Shown one piece after another: positions 1 to 8,312 of a stretch of 64,000 nt of DNA. Position numbers and translations under genes: made by a program. The stretch's first letter is position 1. Every line of letters starts with the position of its first letter. The stretch is from Streptomyces formicae (lineage in GTDB: Bacteria > Actinomycetota > Actinomycetes > Streptomycetales > Streptomycetaceae). The notes beneath the pieces are model-generated. The model made no database searches. It was given only the letters and a program-made list of their open reading frames with translations, and was not told the DNA's origin. The DNA lies in contig NZ_CP071872.1 of the NCBI RefSeq assembly GCF_022647665.1, positions 7,440,001-7,504,000 of the forward strand, given 5' to 3'.

Positions 1-575
1 ATGAGGACCGTGACGTCCAACGACCGCAGGATGTCGGCGAGTTCGCGGCGCGAGGCCGGGTCGAGATTGGACGAGGGCTCGTCCAGGACGAGGATCTCCG
101 GCTCCATCGCGAGGACGGTCGCGACGGCGACCCGGCGGCGCTGGCCGAAGGAGAGGTGGTGCGGGGGGCGTTCGAGGTACTCCCCCATGCCGACCTGGCC
201 GAGCGCCGTGCGTACGCGCTCCTCAAGCTCCGCGCCGCGCAGCCCGGCGGCGGCCGGCCCGAAGGCGACGTCCTCCCGGACCGTCGGCATGAAGAGCTGG
301 TCGTCGGGGTCCTGGAAGACGATGCCGACCTTGCGGCGGATCTCGGCCATGTGCCGCTTGCCGACCGGCAGTCCGGCGACGGTGACGGTGCCCGCGCCGG
401 CGGTGAGGATGCCGTTGAGGTGGAGGACGAGGGTGGTCTTGCCGGCCCCGTTCGGGCCGAGCAGGGCGACCCGCTCGCCGCGCCCGATGCTCAGGTCGAC
501 GCCGAAGAGGGCCTGGTGGCCGTCGGGGTAGGCGTACGCGAGCCCGCGTACGTCGAGGGAGAGGGGCGAGGTCAT
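1..575 (-). CDS. cbiO: ECF transporter ATPase CbiO (partial, C-terminus off the left edge)
   Basis: ATP-binding subunit that powers an energy-coupling-factor metal importer (Ni or Co). The visible 191 residues carry Walker A GPNGAGKTT (about 40-48), Q-loop FQDPDDQ (87-93), ABC signature LSFGQ (141-145) and Walker B ILVLDEP (161-167), followed by the D-loop SSNLDP. The ATG at 575..573 overlaps the TGA of cbiQ in an ATGA, so the two are translationally coupled. The gene runs off position 1 just before the H-loop; the family is usually 250-280 residues, so roughly a quarter is missing. Substrate is inferred from the neighbours, not from this subunit. Confidence 0.93.
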   Translation of the reverse strand, partial: MTSPLSLDVRGLAYAYPDGHQALFGVDLSIGRGERVALLGPNGAGKTTLVLHLNGILTAGAGTVTVAGLPVGKRHMAEIRRKVGIVFQDPDDQLFMPTVREDVAFGPAAAGLRGAELEERVRTALGQVGMGEYLERPPHHLSFGQRRRVAVATVLAMEPEILVLDEPSSNLDPASRRELADILRSLDVTVL

Positions 576-1333
576 AGGGTCCAGCCAAGCAGACAGACGG
601 CGAGTGCCGAGAACGGGAGCGCGGCGGCGTACGCCCACTGCGCGCGGTCGGCGGTCACCTCGTCGATGACCGGCATGGTGCCCGCGTACCCCCGGCTGAC
701 CATGGCCAGATGCACCCGCTCACCGCGCTCGTAGGAGCGGATGAACAGCGCGCCCGCGGACTTGGCGAGCACGCCCCAGTGGCATACGCCGCGCGCCTCG
801 AAGCCGCGCGAGCGGCGGGCGATGGACATCCGCCGCATCTCGTCGGTGATGACGTCGCCGTAGCGGATCATGAAGGACGCGATCTGCACCATCAGCGGCG
901 GCAGTCTGAGCCGCTGGAGTCCGAGCAGCAGCGCGCGCAGCTCGGTGGTCGACGCGAGCAGGACGGAGGTGGCGACGCCCAGGGTCCCCTTGGCGAGGAT
1001 GTTCCAGGCGCCCCACAGCCCGGGGACGGAGAGGGAGATCCCGAGCAGCTCGGTCCGCTCGCCCGGCACGACGAAGGGCATGAGCAGCGCGAAGGCGACG
1101 AACGGGAGCTCGATCAGCAGCCGGCGCAGCAGAAAGCCCGCGGGGATGCGGGCCACGGCGGCGACCGCGCCGAGCAGCACGGCGTACAGGCCGAAGGCCC
1201 ACACCGCCTCGCGCGGCGTGGCGACCACGATCAGCACGAAGCACAGCGCCGCGGCGATCTTGCAGTGCGGGGGCAGCGCGTGGACCGGCGAGTGCCCGTG
1301 CCGGTAGAGCTTGTGTGTGTGGCCGGCGCCCAT
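572..1333 (-). CDS. cbiQ: ECF transporter transmembrane subunit CbiQ
   Basis: T component of the ECF metal importer, a polytopic membrane protein that couples the substrate-binding CbiM to the ATPase. The 253-residue product has several hydrophobic segments (for example around 30-60, 65-90 and 105-125) and the family's conserved basic cytoplasmic stretches with arginines (SIARRSRGFEARG, near 165-180) that contact the ATPases. It starts with ATG 3 bases after the cbiM stop and ends inside the cbiO start, so cbiM-cbiQ-cbiO form one transcription unit. Early His residues (MGAGHTHKLYRHGHS) may be a metal-contacting feature, but this is inference. Confidence 0.92.
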   Translation of the reverse strand: MGAGHTHKLYRHGHSPVHALPPHCKIAAALCFVLIVVATPREAVWAFGLYAVLLGAVAAVARIPAGFLLRRLLIELPFVAFALLMPFVVPGERTELLGISLSVPGLWGAWNILAKGTLGVATSVLLASTTELRALLLGLQRLRLPPLMVQIASFMIRYGDVITDEMRRMSIARRSRGFEARGVCHWGVLAKSAGALFIRSYERGERVHLAMVSRGYAGTMPVIDEVTADRAQWAYAAALPFSALAVCLLGWTL

Positions 1334-1336
1334 GGC

Positions 1337-2425
1337 TCAGACGGTTTCCGTCGGCACGTGGGTGGCGACGGGGTCCTTGCTCGCGCCCTGGCGGCGGCGC
1401 ACCACGACGAAGAGCCCGGTGCCCACCGCCACCGTGGCGCCGACCCCGATCACCCCGGCCAGACCGCCGGAGACCCGGACGTTGTCGACGTCCTTGACGC
1501 CGTAGTCGGCGAGGGGCGAGTCGGCTGCCGCATGGTCCTCGACGTTCTTGTCGATGCCCTTGTCGGCCGCGACCTTCTCCAGGCCGTCGGGGTTGGCGGA
1601 GGCGTAGAAGGAGACGAAACCGGCCAGCACGAGGGAGGTCACGAGGCCCGCGATCCACACCGGGCGGGCGGAGGCGACGGGTGCGGGTGCGGCGGGCGAC
1701 GGCGCGGCGTCCACCAGCTCGCCGCCTACACGCAGCTTGAGCGGTGCGGACAGCCCGCGCGCCCCGTACACGAGGTCGGGGCGTACGGAGACGACGGCGC
1801 CGACGGTCAGCATCGTGATGACGGCCTCGCCGATGCCGATCAGGACGTGCACGCCGACCATGGCGCTGAGCACGGTGCCGGTCGGGACGTCGGTGGTGCC
1901 GCCGATCGCGTAGATCAGCGTGAAGGCGGCGGCGGCCGCGGGGACCGAGACGAGCGCGGCGGCGAACGAGGCCACCGTGATGGAGCTGCGCTTCCTCGGC
2001 AGCACGCGCACCAGGCCGCGGAAGAGCGCGTAGGCGACGACGACCGTGACGACGCCCATCACCGTGATGTTGACGCCCAGTGCGGTGATGCCGCCGTCCG
2101 CGAAGAGGATGCCCTGGAGCAGCAGGACGACGGCGATGCAGAGGACGCCCGTGTACGGCCCGACGAGGATCGCCGCCAGGGCTCCGCCCAGCAGGTGTCC
2201 GCTCGTACCGGCCGCGACCGGGAAGTTCAGCATCTGCACGGCGAAGATGAAGGCGGCGACGAGACCGGCCAGCGGCGCGGTCCTCTCTCCCCCATAGCCT
2301 TCGGTATGGGAGGTGCCCCCAAGCTCCCGGCGGGCGCCGCGCAGGCTGACGGCGACGGCACCGGCGGCGACGGCACCGGCCGCACCGGAGACGGGCAGAT
2401 TGATGAATCCGTCTGGGACATGCAT
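1337..2425 (-). CDS. cbiM: CbiMN-type ECF substrate-binding subunit (Ni/Co), M-N fusion
   Basis: Metal-recognising S component. The protein begins MHVPDGFIN: in CbiM/NikM the N-terminal amine and His-2 coordinate the metal, which fixes this start rather than upstream in-frame codons. Residues ~1-240 are the multi-span CbiM domain; the C-terminal third has a membrane segment, a PDGLEKVA motif typical of the CbiN/NikN (PDGLE) family, and a final membrane segment, so M and N are fused (362 residues). First gene of the cbiM-cbiQ-cbiO operon. A Nur-like box lies 65 bases upstream, favouring nickel as substrate; cobalt cannot be excluded from sequence alone. Confidence 0.92.
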   Translation of the reverse strand: MHVPDGFINLPVSGAAGAVAAGAVAVSLRGARRELGGTSHTEGYGGERTAPLAGLVAAFIFAVQMLNFPVAAGTSGHLLGGALAAILVGPYTGVLCIAVVLLLQGILFADGGITALGVNITVMGVVTVVVAYALFRGLVRVLPRKRSSITVASFAAALVSVPAAAAAFTLIYAIGGTTDVPTGTVLSAMVGVHVLIGIGEAVITMLTVGAVVSVRPDLVYGARGLSAPLKLRVGGELVDAAPSPAAPAPVASARPVWIAGLVTSLVLAGFVSFYASANPDGLEKVAADKGIDKNVEDHAAADSPLADYGVKDVDNVRVSGGLAGVIGVGATVAVGTGLFVVVRRRQGASKDPVATHVPTETV

Positions 2426-2489
2426 GGCGGGCTCCGCTTCCGGGACAGGCCGAGGACCTGGCTGGGCAACCGTCCGATGATGCGGCCTG

Positions 2490-2506
2490 TTGCGAACGTC
2501 TTGCAA
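2490..2506 (-). promoter_or_regulatory. Nur-type nickel regulator box upstream of cbiM
   Basis: On the minus strand the site reads TTGCAA, five bases, TCGCAA, against the published Streptomyces Nur consensus tTGCaa-N5-ttGCAA. It lies 65-81 bases before the cbiM start, a good place for a repressor site. Nur is the Fur-family nickel sensor that represses nickel uptake genes in S. coelicolor. The match is seen directly; binding is inferred. Confidence 0.7.
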
Positions 2507-2605
2507 GAGCGTCTCACATACGAATAGCAAGCGACACGCCTGGGGCATTCGACAGAAATATGCGACATTAGAGGGCAAACAGCACCAAAGGTGAGGAGCC
2601 GACCG

Positions 2606-3019
2606 ATGTCCCCCGCTGTCGAGCGCCCCTCCGTGGAAGAGCATGCCAACGCCGTCGCCGTGGAAGTGCACGCCAAAGCCGTGGAAGTGCACGCCAAAGC
2701 CCGGATCGTCAACGACGCCCCTCACTACCGGTCGGTGCCGGTGGCTCTGCGCTACGAACCGGGGGACGATCCCGGCACCGTCCGCTTCGCCTTCCCCACC
2801 GGCATCGTCTGGACCGTCCCGCGCGAGCTGCTGGAGACGGGGCTGCGCGCCCCCGCCCGCCGCGGCGACGTCGCGATCTGGCCATGCGGCCGCGCCCAGG
2901 TGGTGGTGGAGTTCCACTCGCCGGAGGGGGTGGCGGTGGTCCAGTTCGACTCCCGCCCCCTGCTGCGCTTCCTGCGCCACACACACGCAGAGGTGGCCGC
3001 GCCCGCCACCAAGTCGTGA
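2606..3019 (+). CDS. SsgA-like sporulation/cell-division protein (SALP)
   Basis: Member of the SsgA/SsgB-like family found in sporulating actinomycetes, which positions division and wall-remodelling machinery during sporulation. The 137-residue product shows the family core: a beta-rich stretch with RYEPGDDPGTVRFAFP, then VWTVPRELLETGL and GDVAIWPCGR. The ATG at 2606 follows a GAGGAG ribosome site at 2593-2598; an upstream in-frame GTG at 2591 overlaps that site and is unlikely. The N-terminus is lengthened by repeated VEVHAKA units, which is unusual. Divergent from the metal importer. From memory of S. coelicolor gene order this may be SsgE, but I could not check it. Confidence 0.85.
   Translation: MSPAVERPSVEEHANAVAVEVHAKAVEVHAKARIVNDAPHYRSVPVALRYEPGDDPGTVRFAFPTGIVWTVPRELLETGLRAPARRGDVAIWPCGRAQVVVEFHSPEGVAVVQFDSRPLLRFLRHTHAEVAAPATKS
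2660..2701 (+). repeat. Two perfect 21-bp tandem repeats in the SsgA-like gene
   Basis: The unit starting gtggaagtgcacgcc is repeated exactly at 2660-2680 and 2681-2701, encoding VEVHAKA twice. A degenerate third copy (VEEHANA) lies just before. The reading frame is kept, so the repeat only lengthens the N-terminal tail before the conserved core. Confidence 0.9.
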
Positions 3020-3049
3020 CGGACACGGCCACCCCGTGCGGCTGAACGG

Positions 3050-3406
3050 TCAGACGCGTACGAGCTCGCGCTCCGCGTCCGGGTCGGCGGCCGGACCGGC
3101 GGCCGTGTCGTCCCCGGTCCGCAGCTTGTCGCCCTCCACGTCCACCTTCGGCAGCACCCGGTCCAGCCATCGCGGCAGCCACCAGGCCCGGTGGCCGAGG
3201 AGCGCCAGCACCGCGGGCACGATCGCCATCCGCACGACGAAGGCGTCGAAGAAGACCGCGATCGCGAGGCCGAAGCCGATCATCTTCACCATCTGCTCGC
3301 TCGACCCGATACTGCATTTGATCAGCGGCCTCCGGCCGCGGGCGGCGAAGACGGCGATCATGATCACGGCCACGGCGTTGACCACGCGGGCCCCGTACCG
3401 GGAGAG
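3050..3406 (-). pseudogene. MMPL-family transporter, C-terminal remnant cut by an insertion sequence
   Basis: About 118 codons survive, beginning with LSRYGARVV and continuing through MIGFGLAIAVFFDAFVVRMAIVPAVLALLG and AWWLPRWLDRVLPKVDVEG. This is the last transmembrane part and C-terminal tail of actinobacterial MMPL (RND-like lipid/drug) transporters. The remaining ~600 residues expected upstream are absent: tnpB follows directly, and beyond it lies an unrelated divergent gene. An extra stretch ARGRRPLIKC in the middle departs from what I recall of the family, suggesting further decay. No start codon or ribosome site supports expression. Confidence 0.8.
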
Positions 3407-4782
3407 CCCACGATCACGATGGGGGTTTTCGGGGTGGTTTTTGCTCCCCCACTGGCGTTGACCTTCTCTCCCCAGGGAGACTCCCTCCTGGCGCGCGCCG
3501 GAGGGTTTGACACCTTGCTACGCCGCGAGAGCGCCACTTTCGTGTCCAGCCACCACAGGTCCTGCGGCGGAGCGAGTGCGAGACCCGCCTCATCGATATT
3601 TCGTCCAGCATTGTGGTCGGCGTTGCCCGACCAGCCGCACTCCGGGTTCTTGCACACGAAGACCGACTGGGACTCCCGGTTGTTCGGATGCAGGAAACCG
3701 CACTCCGAGCATCTCTGCGACGTGTTCGCCGGGGAAACCTTGACCAGGAGCCCTCCGCGATCGGCCAGCTTGTACGCGAGCAGGTCCACGGTGCGGCCCC
3801 ACGCCTCTCCCGCGATGGCACGGTTGAGGCCGGACTTCTGTGCGACGTTCCGCCCTGGTGCTCCGATACTCCCCTTGGCGGACCTGACCATGTTCGAGAC
3901 CCTCAGGTCCTCGACCGAGACCAGAGCGAACGAGTCGGCCAGTGCCGTGGTTGTCTTGTGCTGCCAATCCAAGGCTCGGCGCTTGGCTATCGCGCGCAGC
4001 TCCCGGATCTTGGCATAGGTGATCTCAAGCCGTCGTGACGTGCGGGTACCAGACTTGCGGACCGCGCGCTGACGAGCTGCCCTTCTTTCGTACTCGACGA
4101 GCCGCCGGGCCTCTGTGGCCGTCAGCCAGGGGGCGTGGTCGCGGACCGTTCCGTCGGAGAGGACGAGCGGCACGCGGACGCCACGGTCGACGCCCACGTG
4201 TGAGTCGGCCCACGCTCTTGCCGTAGCCGCTTCGACTACCGCCTCCACTCGGAAGACTATGTGCCAGCCAAGGGCATCCTTCACGAGGCGGGCCCCGGTG
4301 ATGCGTCCTTCCGGGCCGTCCTTGGTCACGCCGGGCAGATCCTTGGTCCACCGGAACCGGACCCGGCCAACTTTGGGGATGTTGACCATTCCCCACCTGC
4401 GATGCACACGCTTGACCTGCAGATCCCGCCCCTGCGGTACGTCCACGACGAGAGCGGTTCGGTAGCGAGCCTTGAACCGGGGCATCCCGGCTGTGCCGTT
4501 CCAGCAGTTCAGCCACGCCCGTCGGTAGTCGTTCAGCACCTGCTGCGCAGCCTGGGCAGGCAGCACACCCATCCACTCAACATGCTTTCGCGCCCACCGG
4601 ACCTCGGCATCCAGATATGCCATCGTGGGCAGCCGCCCACGGCCGCACATCAGGCAGAGCTCGTGGAGCATGTTCCACAGGGCCCGTGCTGCGTGCGCCT
4701 GTGCGTCCACCACGGCCTCCTGGCCAGGAGTGAGCATGAGTCGCGCACGGTGACCACGACGGCGCTTCACCCACTCCCCCAC
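3364..4782 (-). CDS. tnpB: IS200/IS605-family TnpB (RNA-guided nuclease, tnpB-only element)
   Basis: The 472-residue product has the TnpB layout: N-terminal helical region (LTPGQEAVVDAQAHAARALWN), a wedge-like middle, and a split RuvC nuclease with Asp199 (VGVDRG), Glu291 (VSVEDL) and Asp389 (NADHNAGRN) all present. A zinc finger has Cys358, 361, 377 and 382. The chosen GTG start at 4782 has AAGGAGA at 4789-4795; the longer upstream frame lacks a ribosome site. No TnpA gene is adjacent, so this is an IS1341-like element. The last ~14 residues appear to be read from the host MMPL flank before the TGA. TnpB proteins use an omega RNA from the element's right end to cut DNA and favour transposon retention. 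Confidence 0.9.
   Translation of the reverse strand: MGEWVKRRRGHRARLMLTPGQEAVVDAQAHAARALWNMLHELCLMCGRGRLPTMAYLDAEVRWARKHVEWMGVLPAQAAQQVLNDYRRAWLNCWNGTAGMPRFKARYRTALVVDVPQGRDLQVKRVHRRWGMVNIPKVGRVRFRWTKDLPGVTKDGPEGRITGARLVKDALGWHIVFRVEAVVEAATARAWADSHVGVDRGVRVPLVLSDGTVRDHAPWLTATEARRLVEYERRAARQRAVRKSGTRTSRRLEITYAKIRELRAIAKRRALDWQHKTTTALADSFALVSVEDLRVSNMVRSAKGSIGAPGRNVAQKSGLNRAIAGEAWGRTVDLLAYKLADRGGLLVKVSPANTSQRCSECGFLHPNNRESQSVFVCKNPECGWSGNADHNAGRNIDEAGLALAPPQDLWWLDTKVALSRRSKVSNPPARARRESPWGEKVNASGGAKTTPKTPIVIVGSPGTGPAWSTPWP
3407..3520 (-). ncRNA. Putative omega RNA (reRNA) scaffold at the right end of the TnpB element
   Basis: In this family the guide RNA is made from the 3' end of tnpB and the element's right end, with the guide drawn from the adjacent flank. 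Here the 3' part of tnpB and beyond holds two strong hairpins: 3483-3505 (CCCTCC paired with GGAGGG around a GC-rich core) and 3467-3480 (TCTCCC/GGGAGA with a 2-base loop). The boundary near 3407 is set by where MMPL homology resumes. Scaffold limits are inferred. Confidence 0.45.
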
Positions 4783-4924
4783 GGCTGGTCTCCTTCCCCC
4801 GGGCTGCCTCCACCTGGGTGAACGAACGCCGATCGCACAGGTCACGCGTTCCTCGTACAGGCGATCGCACGACTGGTTCCACCCACAAGTTGCCGGGCCC
4901 CCCTCACGCGGAAAGCATTGTGGA

Positions 4925-7900
4925 GTGAGTGAAGACGTCGCGTACCTCCGCTTCCCCCATCTGCACGACGACTTGCTGTGCTTCGTGGCCGAGGACGACC
5001 TCTGGATCGCCCCCCTCGTCCCCGAAGGCCGCACCCCGGGCCGCGCCTGGCGGGTCACTGTCGACCGGACCCGGATCGGTCACCCGCGCTTCTCGCCGGA
5101 CGGGCGCCACATCGCGTACACGACCTGGCGCAGCCTGGACCCGGAGATCCATCTGGCGCCGGTCGACGGCGGTCCGGCGCGCCGGCTCGGCTACTGGGGC
5201 TCGACCGACACCCGGGTGTGCGGCTGGGACCCGGACGGCAACATCCTCGCCGTCTCCTCGCACGGCCAGCCGTTCTCGTACTTCTCCTGGGCCTACAAGG
5301 TGTCCGCGGACGGCGGCCCCGGGAAGCGCCTCCCCTGGGGTCCGGTCTCCGACATCGCGGTCGCCGACATCGACGGCTGCCACCGCACGCTGCTGCTCAC
5401 CGGAAAGCCCCCGCACGAACCGGCCGCCTGGAAGCGGTACCGGGGCGGGGCGATGGGGCGGCTCTATCTGCACGGGGAGCGGCTGCTTGCGGACATCGGC
5501 GGCCATCTGGACTGCCCGATGTTCGTGGACGGGAGGATCGCGTTCCTCTCCGACCACGAGGGCGTCGGCAACCTCTACTCCTGCCTGCCCGACGGCACCG
5601 ATCTGCGCCGGCACACCGACCACGACGCCTTCTACGCCCGGCACGCCTCCAGCGACGGCGGCAGGATCGTCTACCAGTGCGCGGGCGACCTGTGGATCGT
5701 CGACGACCTGGGGCCCGCCGCCGAGCCGCGCAAGCTCGACGTACGCCTCGGGGGCCAGCGCGCCGGGCGGCGGATGTACCAGGTCCCGGCCGCCAGCCAC
5801 GTCGACGGCCTGTCGGTCGACACGACGGGCCGGGCCAGCGCCGTCTCCGTGCGCGGCAGCCTCTACTGGCTGACCCACCGCGACGGTCCGGCCAGGACGA
5901 TCGCCGACACCCCGGGCGCCCGGGTGCGGCTCCCCGAGATGCTGGGCAGCAGCGACCAGGTCGCGTACATCACCGACGCCGAGGGCGAGGACGCGATCGA
6001 GATCGCGTATCTGCCGCGGGCGAGCGGCGAGCCCCGGCCGCGGCGGCTGGCCGCGGGCGAGCTGGGGCGGGTGCTGGAGATGGAGTCGGACCCCGCGGGC
6101 GAGCGGCTCGCGATCGCCTCGCACGACGGACGCCTGCTACTGATCACGGTCGCCGACGAGACAGCGGCGCCCGAGGGTGCCGAGCCGCCCGGGGAACCCA
6201 GCGGCAAGGTCACCGAGCTGATCCACTGCGACAACGGTCCGGTACGCGATCTCGCCTTCTCACCCGACGGCGCCTGGCTGACCTGGTCGCACCCGGGGAT
6301 CGGGCGCTCGCTGCGGCTGATCAAGATGGCGCGGATCTCCGGGCCGGGGCCCCGCACGGTCGTCGACGTCACCAACGGCCGCTTCGAGGACGAGAATCCG
6401 GTCTTCACCCGCGACGGCCGCTATCTGGCCTTCCTGTCGTGGCGCGGCTTCGACCCGGTGTACGACGTGCACACCGGGGACCTGTCGTTCCCGCTGGGCT
6501 GCCGCCCCTACCTCGTACCGCTGTCGTCCGCGACCCCGTCGCCGTTCGCGCTGCTGCCCGACGGGCGGCCGGCGGCCGGGGGGCTCGATCCGGCGGAGGC
6601 CCGCACCGGCGAGGGCGCGGCCGCGGTCGAGGTGGAGGGGCTGGAGAGCCGGGTCACGCCGTTCCCGGTGTCCGCGTCCAAGTACTCGGCGCTGTATCCG
6701 GTCAGCGGCGGCGGCCTCGTCTGGCTGCGCTGGCCGATCTCGGGCGCGCTGGGCGAGACCTTCGCCAACCCCGCGGATCCCTCGCCCCGGCCGACGCTCG
6801 AGTACTTCGACATCACCAAGGCCCGCAAGACCGAACTCGTGGGCCACCTCGACTCGTTCGCGGTCAGCGGCGACGGCAGTCGGCTGGTGGTCGTGGACGA
6901 CGGCGATCTGCGGGCGGTCCCGGCGACCGAGACGGGGGACGGCGACTCGACCGTCTACATCGATCTGCGCCGGATCCTGCACGAGGTGGACCCGCCGGCG
7001 GAGTGGCGGCAGGCGTACGACGAGGCGGGGCGGCTCATCCGCGCGTACTTCTGGGACCCGGGGATGTCGGGCATCGACTGGGACGGGGTGCTGGAGCAGT
7101 ACCGTCCGCTCGTCGAACGGGTCGCATCGCCCGACGAGTTCGCCGATCTGCTCCGCGAAGTCCTGGGCGAGCTGGGCACGTCGCACGCGTACGTCACGCC
7201 GGCCCGGCGCAACGAGGGCCCGCCGCACTACCAGCGGGCGATGGGCCTCCTCGGCGCCAACCTCGCCCGCCGGGACGAGGGCTGGGTGGTCAGGCGGATC
7301 CTGCCCGGCGACTCGTCCGACTCCAAGGCCCGCTCCCCGCTGGCCGGTACGGGCATCCGCGAGGGCGCCGTACTCACCCATGTCGACGGGCGCACGGTGG
7401 ATCCGGTGACCGGGCCCTATCCGCTGCTGTCGGCGGCGGGCGGCACGACCGTCGAGCTGACCTTCCGGCCGCCCGACGCCGAAGGGCCGGCCCGGCGGGT
7501 CGCGATCGTGCCGCTGATCGACGAACGGCCGCTGCGCTACCAGGACTGGGTGGCCAAGCGCCGTGACGTCGTACGGGAGATCAGCGGCGGCAAGTGCGGG
7601 TACCTGCACATCCCGGACATGGGCGGCTCGGGCTGGGCGCAGTTCAACCGCGATCTGCGGGCGGAGATGTCCCTTCCGGCGCTGATCGTGGACGTACGCG
7701 GCAACGCCGGCGGGCACATCAGCGAGCTGGTGATCGAGAAGCTGACCCGGACGATCCTCGGCTGGGATCTGACGCGCAACGCCCAGCCCGTCTCGTACGC
7801 CTCGAACGCGCCGCGCGGCCCGATCGTCGCGCTCGCCGACGAGGCGACGTCCTCGGACGGGGACATGATCACGGCGGCCTTCCGGCTGCTGGGGCTCGGC

Positions 7901-8218
7901 CCGGTGGTGGGTCAGCGCACCTGGGGCGGCGTCGTCGGGATGACGGGGCGGCACCGGCTCGGGGACGGCACGGTGATCACGGTGCCGATGAACGCGGCGT
8001 GGTTCGACGAGTACGGCTGGTCCGTCGAGAACCACGGCGTGGACCCGGACATCTTCGCGGAGCGCCCCCCGCTGGACTGGGCCGAGGGCAAGCGCACCGA
8101 CCTCGAAACGGCGGTCCAGGTCGCCCTCGACCGCCTCGCCCAGCACCCGGCGGCGACACCTCCGGGCTACGACAAGGTCCCGGACCGCCGCCGGCCGAAG
8201 CTCCCACCGCGGACGTAG
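4925..8218 (+). CDS. Tricorn-type protease (peptidase S41)
   Basis: Large cytosolic protease expected to trim peptides downstream of the proteasome. The 1,097-residue product has N-terminal beta-propeller repeats (TRDGRYLAFLSWRGFDPVYDV, LAFSPDGAWLTWS), a C1 helical domain, a PDZ-like stretch (GAVLTHVDGRTVDPVTG, about 815-830) and an S41 catalytic domain. Likely catalytic residues are His754 (GTSHAY), the serine pair near 976-977 (ATSSDGDM) and Glu near 1035 (VENHGVDPD). The GTG at 4925 follows GGAAAG. It is divergent from tnpB, only 142 bases away, and ends before a bidirectional terminator. No signal peptide is visible. Confidence 0.92.
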   Translation: MSEDVAYLRFPHLHDDLLCFVAEDDLWIAPLVPEGRTPGRAWRVTVDRTRIGHPRFSPDGRHIAYTTWRSLDPEIHLAPVDGGPARRLGYWGSTDTRVCGWDPDGNILAVSSHGQPFSYFSWAYKVSADGGPGKRLPWGPVSDIAVADIDGCHRTLLLTGKPPHEPAAWKRYRGGAMGRLYLHGERLLADIGGHLDCPMFVDGRIAFLSDHEGVGNLYSCLPDGTDLRRHTDHDAFYARHASSDGGRIVYQCAGDLWIVDDLGPAAEPRKLDVRLGGQRAGRRMYQVPAASHVDGLSVDTTGRASAVSVRGSLYWLTHRDGPARTIADTPGARVRLPEMLGSSDQVAYITDAEGEDAIEIAYLPRASGEPRPRRLAAGELGRVLEMESDPAGERLAIASHDGRLLLITVADETAAPEGAEPPGEPSGKVTELIHCDNGPVRDLAFSPDGAWLTWSHPGIGRSLRLIKMARISGPGPRTVVDVTNGRFEDENPVFTRDGRYLAFLSWRGFDPVYDVHTGDLSFPLGCRPYLVPLSSATPSPFALLPDGRPAAGGLDPAEARTGEGAAAVEVEGLESRVTPFPVSASKYSALYPVSGGGLVWLRWPISGALGETFANPADPSPRPTLEYFDITKARKTELVGHLDSFAVSGDGSRLVVVDDGDLRAVPATETGDGDSTVYIDLRRILHEVDPPAEWRQAYDEAGRLIRAYFWDPGMSGIDWDGVLEQYRPLVERVASPDEFADLLREVLGELGTSHAYVTPARRNEGPPHYQRAMGLLGANLARRDEGWVVRRILPGDSSDSKARSPLAGTGIREGAVLTHVDGRTVDPVTGPYPLLSAAGGTTVELTFRPPDAEGPARRVAIVPLIDERPLRYQDWVAKRRDVVREISGGKCGYLHIPDMGGSGWAQFNRDLRAEMSLPALIVDVRGNAGGHISELVIEKLTRTILGWDLTRNAQPVSYASNAPRGPIVALADEATSSDGDMITAAFRLLGLGPVVGQRTWGGVVGMTGRHRLGDGTVITVPMNAAWFDEYGWSVENHGVDPDIFAERPPLDWAEGKRTDLETAVQVALDRLAQHPAATPPGYDKVPDRRRPKLPPRT

Positions 8219-8264
8219 CCGCGACGTAGCCGTCGGCGCGGCCGAGCTCCGCGAGCGAAGAGCC

Positions 8265-8312
8265 CCGCAAGCGAAGAGAGGCGCAAGCGAAGAGAGGCGC
8301 AAGCGAAGAGGG
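8265..8312 (+). repeat. Three 16-bp tandem repeats ahead of a terminator
   Basis: Units 8265-8280, 8281-8296 and 8297-8312 share gcaagcgaagag, with a shorter degenerate copy just upstream (about 8250). They sit between the tricorn stop and the terminator hairpin, in a non-coding stretch. Confidence 0.85.

Noticed and set aside
2426..2605. Cobalamin riboswitch upstream of cbiM
   Set aside because: The leader is short and I found no conserved B12-box-like core or long stem set; a Nur box is present instead.
2227..2986. Longer open frames extending cbiM upstream
   Set aside because: They have no ribosome site, overlap the divergent SsgA-like gene and would hide the essential N-terminal Met-His of CbiM.
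3374..3463. 10-bp repeat ggcgttgacc at 3374-3383 and 3454-3463 as ends of the insertion sequence
   Set aside because: Both copies encode parts of fitting protein segments (VVNA and KVNA) and the IS200/IS605 group does not use terminal direct repeats; likely chance.
4826..4875. Two cgatcgcac words upstream of tnpB as an element end
   Set aside because: Too short and no foldable subterminal hairpin clearly tied to them.
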